Translations under genes and position numbers: made by a program
Assembly: GCA_016789625.1 (NCBI GenBank)
Contig: JAEUQS010000683.1
Span: 1 to 10,717 of the forward strand
Direction of reading: 5' to 3'
DNA: 10,717 nt
DNA from: Acidobacteriota bacterium
GTDB lineage: Bacteria; Acidobacteriota; Thermoanaerobaculia; UBA5066
The notes under the pieces: model-generated
Told to the model about the DNA's origin: nothing
The model's database searches: none
Seen by the model: the letters and a program-made list of their open reading frames with translations, nothing else
Shown: positions 5,969-10,717 of the stretch, in pieces
How positions within the stretch are numbered: the first letter of the stretch is position 1
How the letters are laid out: every line of letters starts with the position of its first letter

Positions 5969-8900
5969 TCAGCGGGGCAGCAGCGTCCTCGGATCGTGGG
6001 TCACGTTGTCTATGAGCGACGCGTACGCGGCGAAGGCTCCGTCCGGCGTCGCTATCGAGAGAATCAACCGGCCTCCGGTGAGGTCGTCTCCGATTCCGAG
6101 GTCGCGGACGACCCGTGAGATCTGCCGCATCCCCAGGGGCGGAAGGCGGTAGGTCCCCGATGCGATCGTCTGCCCGTCTTCGGACACGAGATCGACGTCA
6201 ACCTCCACCGGGATCTCCACGGCGTTCGCCAGGATCAGGTTCGTGCGGGCGGCCGCGTCCTCGCGGATCGCCAGGATCGACTGTTTCCTGCCGGGGCGGA
6301 TCAGGTCGGTCGGAGAGAAGGCCGGAACGCTCTGTCCCAGTGTCCCGCCGAACCTGTAGGTGGTGGTCTGGAGGAAAGCTCCCATCGCGAAGCTGTCGTC
6401 GTTGGCGTGCCAGCTCAGCCTCAGGGCCCCGAACCCCGACTCGAAGCCGAACACGGAGCGGACGACGTCTTCGTAAACGGCCGACTTTCTCGGGGCGAGC
6501 TGGAACGTGGCTTCGGGACCCGCGCGCCCATCGGTTTCCGTGGGCAGGTACTTCAGCGTGTATTGCCTGTCGTCGTAGTCGTGCCCGTAGACCGTGACGC
6601 TCGTGCCGTAGAGCACGCCGTCGGGCCCCGCGACGCGCGCCACCGCCGGGAGGATCCACTGTCGATTCGTCCCGCCGACGAGCAGAGGCAGCAAGGTTCT
6701 CCGGTCGTTCGTCACGTTGTCGATCGACGTCGCCACCGCCGCGAGAGTCCCGCCCGAGTAGGTCGCGATCACGACGCGTCCATTGGGAATGTCGTCCGGT
6801 ACCCCGAAGGCCCGAACGACGCGATCGAGCTGGGTCATGCCGAGAGGAGGAAGCGAAACCTGACCGCCGGAGCGGGGAAAGCCCTTTCCGTCGAAGAGAG
6901 TGACGAAGGCCTCGAGCCAATTCACCCCCACATTCACGAGGGCGAGGTTCGTTCGAAACTGCGCGTCCTCGCGAATGCCCAGGATCGAGCGGGGCTTGCC
7001 GTAGACGATGAGGTCTTCCGGACGCGCCGCGGGAACGCCCTGACCCAGCGTTCCCCCGAACGCCGAGGTGATCGTCTGGGAAGACACCCTCAACGCCCGT
7101 GTCGGCGAGGTCACACGGAGCGCTGCCACGCCTTCCGTGAGTTCGAGGGAGCGGCCGAGAACGTCGACGAGCGTCGTCGAGGCCCCTGCGGCGAGCGGGA
7201 ATCGACGTTCTGGCCCGGGTAGCCCGCCGGCATCCGCCGCGAGGGCCTTCACGTCGAACCAGGTATCGGTGCTCCCTGTGTTCGCAACCGTGAGATCGGT
7301 CGTGAAGAACGCCCCGCCGGGTCCCGGACCGCGCGTCGCGACCGGCACGAAGGCGCGTGACGCGGAACGGTCCCACCGCCAGAGGCCCCGGCCCGCCAGA
7401 GCCGCATACAGAATCGACCGGTGGGTCGGGTCGACCACGAGGTCCGTCATCTCGACGCCCAGCGGCAGCCCGATACCCGCGACCTGCCAGCTCGAGCCGC
7501 CGTCCGTGGATTCGAAGACCCCGTTCTCGCCCCCGACGTACAGAGTCGAATCATCGTCCGGGTCGAGCGCGAGCCGATTCCCGTCCGAGGGCCGCCCCTT
7601 CATCTCCCAGAACCCGGCCGAGTCGGTGGAACGGTAGATCCTGGAGTAGCCCGAGAGCACGTACACGGTCGACGGGTTCGAGGGGCTCACACGGACCGTG
7701 CCGGAGTAGGTGTCCAGGCCCCAGCTCTGGTTCCCCCAGGAGGCGCCAGCGTCGGTCGATCGGATGACGCCATGTCCGTGTGCGGCTGCGTAGAGGATCG
7801 ACGGCGTCACCGGATCGATCGCGAGATCGGGCGACCGCTTGCCTTCGAGGGACGTCGGCAGCCAGGACTTGCCGCCGTTCGTGGACTTGAAGACGGCGAC
7901 CGGGCCGGTGCTGGTTCCCGCATAGATCGTCGACGGTGCGGTCGGGTCGATGGCGATCGCGGAGAGCATGCCCCGAGGGAGACCGCGACTCGAGCTCGAC
8001 CACGAGAGCCCGCCGTCCGTCGATTTCAGGAAAGGATCGTTCCATGCCGTCGCATAGAGGCGCGTGGCGTCTCGCGGATCCGCCACCACACCCGTTAGGT
8101 CGACGACCTTCGAAGCGCCAACGGTCGGCTCCCAGCTCCGCCCCTCGTCGAAGGACCTCAGGATCCGTTGCCCGGAAGAAGCGATCACGCGGCCGGGCGC
8201 GGCGGGCGACAACGCCAGACCGCTGAGCCCCACGTTGTCGAATCCAGTCAGAGGCACGCGGGCCCAGGTCTCCCCCGAGTCGCGGGAACTGAAGATCCCG
8301 GCGTCGGCAAAGGCCACCCACAGCCTCGCGGGGTCTCTCGGGGAAACGGTGATCCCCCGCAGCTCCGACCCGGTGAGGCCCGCGCTCACGGTCGACCAGG
8401 TCTCCCCCGAATCCGTGGAACGGACGATCCGCCCGGGGAGCCTCGCGTCGACGTTGGGGTGCGCGCGCATTCCGGCGTAGATCAGCCCGGGCCGCGCAGC
8501 GTGGGTCGCGAGCACCATCACCTCGAGGTCGGCCGGCAAGACTGAAGTCCAAGTGGCGCCGGAATCCGTCGATCGGAAAATGCCCGCGGCCCCGCCCAGA
8601 AAAAAGGTACCCGGTGCGGCCGCGTCGGCGACGAGCGACCGGATCGTCATCACGGGGAGTCCGGCTTCCACCGGCTTCCAGGTTTCACCCGCATCGGTCG
8701 ACCGCGCGACGCCACCGTCGGCGGAGCCGGCGAGCACGAGGTCGGGGTTCGAAGGGTGCCGCGCGAGTGCCGTCGCGCGGCCGGCGGCCACCCGAGCGAA
8801 CCATATGGCCCCCGAATATTGAGTTTGGTAGAGGGCCGACCCCGTCGCGACCAGCAACGAGACGGGGTCCCGCGGATCGACGTCGAGAGCGACCGGGGCC

Positions 8901-9247
8901 CCGATGCCCCCGGGGGACCAGCGCAGGCCACCATCCAGAGATCGATGGAGGCTCTGACCGAACGCATAGACCGGTCGCGGGCTCCCGAAGCCGAATGCGA
9001 AACCGCTGATGCTTCCGTCCGTCATTCCCGAATCCGAAGGACTCCAGGTGGTCCCGCCATTCGTGGATCGGAAAAGGCGACCTCGCGCCGTTCCGGCGAA
9101 CAGGGTTTCCGCGGACGACGGATCCACCGCGAGCGCGATGACCTGAGCTTCCTCCGGTCCACAGGATTGCCAAACCCCCATCTCATCCGACGCCAAAAGA
9201 GATCCCGCGCCCAAGAGCAGCACGACGAGAGACAGGCAGACCTTCAA
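5969..9247 (-). CDS. Secreted Asp-box (BNR/sortilin-type) beta-propeller protein with duplicated C-terminal domain
   Basis: This 1092-aa protein is probably exported and I cannot assign a function. The start chosen is TTG 9247: it gives MKVCLSLVVLLLGAGSLLAS, a clean signal peptide, and has GAGGTG 7 nt upstream. The frame extends to a TTG at 9298 without a comparable ribosome binding site. Residues about 35-630 hold some 13 propeller units of 35-50 residues, each with an Asp-box S-x-(D/N)-x-G-x-(T/S)-W, for example STNGGTTW (61), STDAGETW (183), STDSGETW (277), STDGGSSW (580); two (near 142 and 540) are degenerate. Units have DP-x-LYAG-type strands as in VPS10/sortilin and glycosidase propellers. 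Residues about 633-855 and 863-1092 are a tandem duplication, each half containing FGGTLGQ-x-VPA, SIL-x-IREDA-x-x-RTNL, LPPLGM and ending DNVT-x-D-x-RTLLP. No protease or glycosidase catalytic signature was recognised. An adhesion, binding or cell-surface role is plausible. Confidence 0.9.
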   Translation of the reverse strand: MKVCLSLVVLLLGAGSLLASDEMGVWQSCGPEEAQVIALAVDPSSAETLFAGTARGRLFRSTNGGTTWSPSDSGMTDGSISGFAFGFGSPRPVYAFGQSLHRSLDGGLRWSPGGIGAPVALDVDPRDPVSLLVATGSALYQTQYSGAIWFARVAAGRATALARHPSNPDLVLAGSADGGVARSTDAGETWKPVEAGLPVMTIRSLVADAAAPGTFFLGGAAGIFRSTDSGATWTSVLPADLEVMVLATHAARPGLIYAGMRAHPNVDARLPGRIVRSTDSGETWSTVSAGLTGSELRGITVSPRDPARLWVAFADAGIFSSRDSGETWARVPLTGFDNVGLSGLALSPAAPGRVIASSGQRILRSFDEGRSWEPTVGASKVVDLTGVVADPRDATRLYATAWNDPFLKSTDGGLSWSSSSRGLPRGMLSAIAIDPTAPSTIYAGTSTGPVAVFKSTNGGKSWLPTSLEGKRSPDLAIDPVTPSILYAAAHGHGVIRSTDAGASWGNQSWGLDTYSGTVRVSPSNPSTVYVLSGYSRIYRSTDSAGFWEMKGRPSDGNRLALDPDDDSTLYVGGENGVFESTDGGSSWQVAGIGLPLGVEMTDLVVDPTHRSILYAALAGRGLWRWDRSASRAFVPVATRGPGPGGAFFTTDLTVANTGSTDTWFDVKALAADAGGLPGPERRFPLAAGASTTLVDVLGRSLELTEGVAALRVTSPTRALRVSSQTITSAFGGTLGQGVPAARPEDLIVYGKPRSILGIREDAQFRTNLALVNVGVNWLEAFVTLFDGKGFPRSGGQVSLPPLGMTQLDRVVRAFGVPDDIPNGRVVIATYSGGTLAAVATSIDNVTNDRRTLLPLLVGGTNRQWILPAVARVAGPDGVLYGTSVTVYGHDYDDRQYTLKYLPTETDGRAGPEATFQLAPRKSAVYEDVVRSVFGFESGFGALRLSWHANDDSFAMGAFLQTTTYRFGGTLGQSVPAFSPTDLIRPGRKQSILAIREDAAARTNLILANAVEIPVEVDVDLVSEDGQTIASGTYRLPPLGMRQISRVVRDLGIGDDLTGGRLILSIATPDGAFAAYASLIDNVTHDPRTLLPR

Positions 9248-9254
9248 CCCGGGG

Positions 9255-9260
9255 CACCTC
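9255..9260 (-). promoter_or_regulatory. Shine-Dalgarno deciding the propeller-gene TTG start
   Basis: The minus strand reads GAGGTG, 7 nt before TTG 9247. The same GAGGTG core precedes the purQ TTG and both mini-frames upstream of it. This favours 9247 over the earlier in-frame TTG at 9298, which lies 3 nt past the purQ stop. Confidence 0.6.
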
Positions 9261-9301
9261 ACGGACACCCGGGAGTGTCCGGAGGTGGGGCGACCCAACG
9301 C

Positions 9302-10015
9302 CTATGAGCGAACGAGCTTCGAGAGAAGGCTCCGCGCCGCGGCCTGGAACAGCACCGCACCGTCGGTTCCGCCGAGGAGCGCGTCTCCCGCCCGCTCGGG
9401 GTGCGGCATCAGCGCGACGACGTTGCCCCGTTCGTTCGAGAGCCCCGCGACGTCATCCAGCGAGCCGTTGGGGTTCGCGCCCTCTTCCCGCTCCCCCGCC
9501 GCGTTCACGTAGCGGAAGAGCACCTGGTCCCGCGAGACGATGCCGTCGAGCGCGCCCTCGGGCGCGCGCCAGTTGCCGTCGCCGTGCGCGATGGGCATGC
9601 GGAGCACGGTCCCGGGCGGGACGCCGCCGGTGAGAAACGTGCGCGAGGTTTCCACGCGGATGTAAACGTCCTTGCACACGAACCGGAGACCCGAGTTCTG
9701 AACGAGAGCGCCGGGGAGGAGCCCCGCCTCGCAGAGGATCTGGAAGCCGTTGCAGATGCCGAGCACGGCCCCGCCCCGTTCGGCGTAGCGCGCCACGAAG
9801 TCCATGGCCTTCGTGAACCGCGCCATGGCCCCGCAGCGCAAGTAGTCGCCGTACGAGAAGCCGCCGGGCAGGATCACGATATCGGGTTCCCCGAGGTCGG
9901 CCGTGTCGTGCGAGACGAGCCGCGCCTCGGCCCCCAGCAGCGTCGCCGCGGCATGATGGGCGTCCTCGTCGCAGTTGGAGCCGGGGAACCGCACGACCAC
10001 CGCTTGGAGCGTCAA
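9302..10015 (-). CDS. purQ: Phosphoribosylformylglycinamidine synthase, glutaminase subunit PurQ
   Basis: This is the 237-aa class I glutamine amidotransferase subunit of FGAM synthase. It supplies ammonia from glutamine for the ATP-dependent conversion of FGAR to FGAM in purine synthesis, acting with PurS and the small-type PurL (not in this window). The protein begins with the family's VVVRFPGSNCDED. Then follow ILPGGFSYGDYLRCGA (48-63), the nucleophile Cys88 in GICNGFQIL, MPIAHGDGNW (140-149), and His205/Glu207 in MPHPERAGD. Length is normal. The start is TTG 10015, with GAGGTG at 10026-10021 spaced 5 nt; the TTG overlaps the TGA of an upstream 15-codon frame (TTGA). The 3' end is the source or sister of the 130-bp repeat at 5793-5922. 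Confidence 0.97.
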   Translation of the reverse strand: MTLQAVVVRFPGSNCDEDAHHAAATLLGAEARLVSHDTADLGEPDIVILPGGFSYGDYLRCGAMARFTKAMDFVARYAERGGAVLGICNGFQILCEAGLLPGALVQNSGLRFVCKDVYIRVETSRTFLTGGVPPGTVLRMPIAHGDGNWRAPEGALDGIVSRDQVLFRYVNAAGEREEGANPNGSLDDVAGLSNERGNVVALMPHPERAGDALLGGTDGAVLFQAAARSLLSKLVRS

Positions 10016-10059
10016 CCGACCACCTCTACGTCCACCTGGTTCCGGGTCGAGGCGCTCAC
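10012..10059 (-). CDS. Possible 15-codon coupling mini-ORF 2 immediately before purQ
   Basis: A GTG at 10059-10057 overlaps the stop of mini-ORF 1 as GTGA. The frame VSASTRNQVDVEVVG ends in TGA 10014-10012, which overlaps the purQ TTG start as TTGA. GAGGTG at 10070-10065 is 5 nt upstream of the GTG, the same spacing as in mini-ORF 1 and purQ. The peptide matches mini-ORF 1 at 12 of 15 residues. It may only be a by-product of the 44-bp repeat. Confidence 0.35.
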   Translation of the reverse strand: MSASTRNQVDVEVVG

Positions 10060-10108
10060 GGCACCACCTCGACGTCCACCTGGTTCCGGGCCGGGGCGCT
10101 CACGGCAC
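10021..10108. repeat. Two tandem 44-bp repeats between purS and purQ
   Basis: Units 10021-10064 and 10065-10108 are 44 bp each with 3 mismatches. A partial third unit begins at 10109 inside the purS coding end (9 matching bases). On the minus strand each unit carries a copy of the purS terminus: GAGGTG, then a GTG-x-CG-type stretch and TGA, plus a spacer containing CGGAACCAGGTGGACGT. The units look like duplications of the purS-purQ coupling site. Confidence 0.95.
10056..10103 (-). CDS. Possible 15-codon coupling mini-ORF 1 downstream of purS
   Basis: A GTG at 10103-10101 overlaps the purS stop as GTGA and opens a 15-codon frame, VSAPARNQVDVEVVP, ending in TGA 10058-10056. GAGGTG inside the purS end (10114-10109) lies 5 nt before the GTG. 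The peptide tail repeats that of PurS (VEVVP). A product role is unlikely; if translated, its job would be to carry ribosomes toward purQ. No family is recognised. Confidence 0.35.
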   Translation of the reverse strand: MSAPARNQVDVEVVP

Positions 10109-10342
10109 CACCTCGACTTCATAGTCCTCGATCACGGGGTTCGCGAGGAGCGTCCCGGCCATCCGGGCCGCGGCCTCCTTCGCCTTCGCGGGATCGGTCT
10201 CGGCCACGTCGAGCCGGAACACCTTCCCCGCGCGCACGTCGCCCACGCCTTCGAACCCGAGCCGCGCGAGCGCGCCCGCGATGGCTTTTCCCTGGGGATC
10301 CAGGATTCCCGCCTTCGGCATGACCCGTACCTGAACTTTCAT
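10100..10342 (-). CDS. purS: Phosphoribosylformylglycinamidine synthase subunit PurS
   Basis: This is the 80-aa small structural subunit of the three-part FGAM synthase, which bridges PurQ and PurL. It begins MKVQVRVMPKAGILDPQGKAI, the classic PurS N-terminus (the family consensus is V-x-V-x-x-K-x-G-x-x-DPQG-x-A). It continues with LGFEGVGDVRAGKVFRLDV and ends LANPVIEDYEVEVVP, all typical, and full length. The start is ATG 10342 with GTGAGGAG 3 nt upstream. It lies 18 nt after the stop of the MBL-fold gene, in an apparent operon, and is followed by the tandem repeats and purQ. Confidence 0.97.
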   Translation of the reverse strand: MKVQVRVMPKAGILDPQGKAIAGALARLGFEGVGDVRAGKVFRLDVAETDPAKAKEAAARMAGTLLANPVIEDYEVEVVP

Positions 10343-10360
10343 GTTCTCCTCACGTTCTTT

Positions 10361-10717
10361 CTATCGTGCCCGGCCCGCGCGCGCAAAGGAGGTCGGCGCC
10401 TCGTGCGTCGCGACCTCGAGCGTCACCCGGGCGCCGAGCCGCTCGAGCGCCTCGGTGAACGCCCGCTCCGCGAGCGCGTACGTGTTGTTCTGCTTGGAGA
10501 CGTGGAGCGCCGTCACCATCTGCGTGCGCGGCCCGATGAGCCGCTCGAGCGCGCGGGCCGAGTCGGCGTTCGCCATGTGCCCCACGTCGGAGAAGATGCG
10601 CCGCTTGAGCTGCACGGGATACGGCCCGTTGCGCAGCATCTCGAGATCGTAGTTGCACTCGAAGCCCAGGAGATCGCAGTCGAACAGCGCCTCGGCCACG
10701 GCGTTCGAGAGGTGGCC
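10361..10717 (-). CDS. MBL-fold metallo-hydrolase, WalJ/YycJ-like, C-terminal part
   Basis: The frame is open to the window edge and gives the last 118 residues of a metallo-beta-lactamase-fold protein; the N-terminus with the HxHxDH metal motif lies outside. Visible features are GHLSN at the edge, then FECNYDLEMLRNGPYP, LKRRIFSDVGHMANADSARAL, and ALHVSKQNNTYALAERAF. These match the second half of WalJ/YycJ-type hydrolases (E-x-NHD, KRRI-x-SD-x-GH-x-x-N, L-S-x-x-NN). Members are cytoplasmic metal-dependent hydrolases, probably nucleases, linked in Firmicutes to cell-wall and DNA maintenance. The stop is TAG 10363-10361, 18 nt before purS, so it probably shares the transcript. A GTG at 10699 is internal. 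Confidence 0.88.
   Translation of the reverse strand, partial: GHLSNAVAEALFDCDLLGFECNYDLEMLRNGPYPVQLKRRIFSDVGHMANADSARALERLIGPRTQMVTALHVSKQNNTYALAERAFTEALERLGARVTLEVATHEAPTSFARAGRAR

Noticed and set aside
5793..9446. A mobile element bounded by 130-bp direct repeats around the propeller gene
   Set aside because: There is no transposase, integrase or terminal inverted repeat. The repeat is coding purQ sequence with synonymous differences and continues into an amidase tail, which fits recombination better than transposition.
10021..10108. CRISPR-like or VNTR array
   Set aside because: There are only two full units, directly abutting with no unique spacers. The unit is explained as a duplicated purS-purQ coupling site.

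Overview
The window is high-GC bacterial chromosome with dense coding, short gaps, frequent GTG and TTG starts and GAGGTG-type ribosome binding sites. No taxonomic marker is present. An operon for a ferredoxin-dependent 2-oxoacid oxidoreductase suggests anaerobic or facultatively anaerobic metabolism. A secreted Asp-box propeller protein ending in DNVT-x-D-x-RTLLP looks to me most like environmental Acidobacteriota (Thermoanaerobaculia/Holophagae-type) or a neighbouring phylum. That placement is a weak inference.

Layout. (1) 3-1364 (+): 3' part of an amidase-signature enzyme. Its stop codon abuts the stop of a convergent hemolysin-III/PAQR membrane protein (1365-1994, -), giving the palindrome TGATCA. 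(2) 1995-2133: divergent upstream region. (3) 2134-5785 (+): a tight four-gene operon. It contains a ferredoxin(delta)-alpha fusion, a beta-gamma fusion (together one VOR/KOR-type 2-oxoacid:ferredoxin oxidoreductase in two polypeptides), an unrecognised 94-aa four-cysteine protein, and a CIA30-domain protein. The first three genes overlap by ATGA and the fourth starts 3 nt later. (4) 5772-5961: a non-coding mosaic of two gene tails, the last 43 or so codons of a purQ (- strand) joined to the last 11 codons of an amidase (+ strand). (5) 5969-9247 (-): a 1092-aa secreted Asp-box/BNR propeller protein with a duplicated C-terminal domain. (6) 9302-10717 (-): MBL-fold hydrolase (partial) - purS - purQ, with a 44-bp tandem repeat between purS and purQ.

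The two observations most worth a second look are these. First, the 5772-5961 scar: both tails match the intact genes at 9302-9446 and 1329-1366, and 8 of the 9 base differences are synonymous. That fits recombination between two diverged relatives, with an operon arriving between amidase and purQ, better than decay of a local duplicate. Second, the purS-purQ junction: each 44-bp repeat carries a ribosome binding site and a 15-codon reading frame whose GTG start overlaps the previous stop (GTGA). The last stop overlaps the purQ TTG start (TTGA), so the repeats form an apparent two-step stop-start relay.

How the genes work together. The 2-oxoacid oxidoreductase would decarboxylate a 2-oxo acid to its acyl-CoA and reduce ferredoxin; the small cysteine protein and the CIA30 protein may be accessory or assembly factors. 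PurS and PurQ are two subunits of FGAM synthase in purine synthesis; the large subunit PurL is not in the window. The secreted propeller gene lies downstream of purQ on the same strand, but nothing suggests a purine role.
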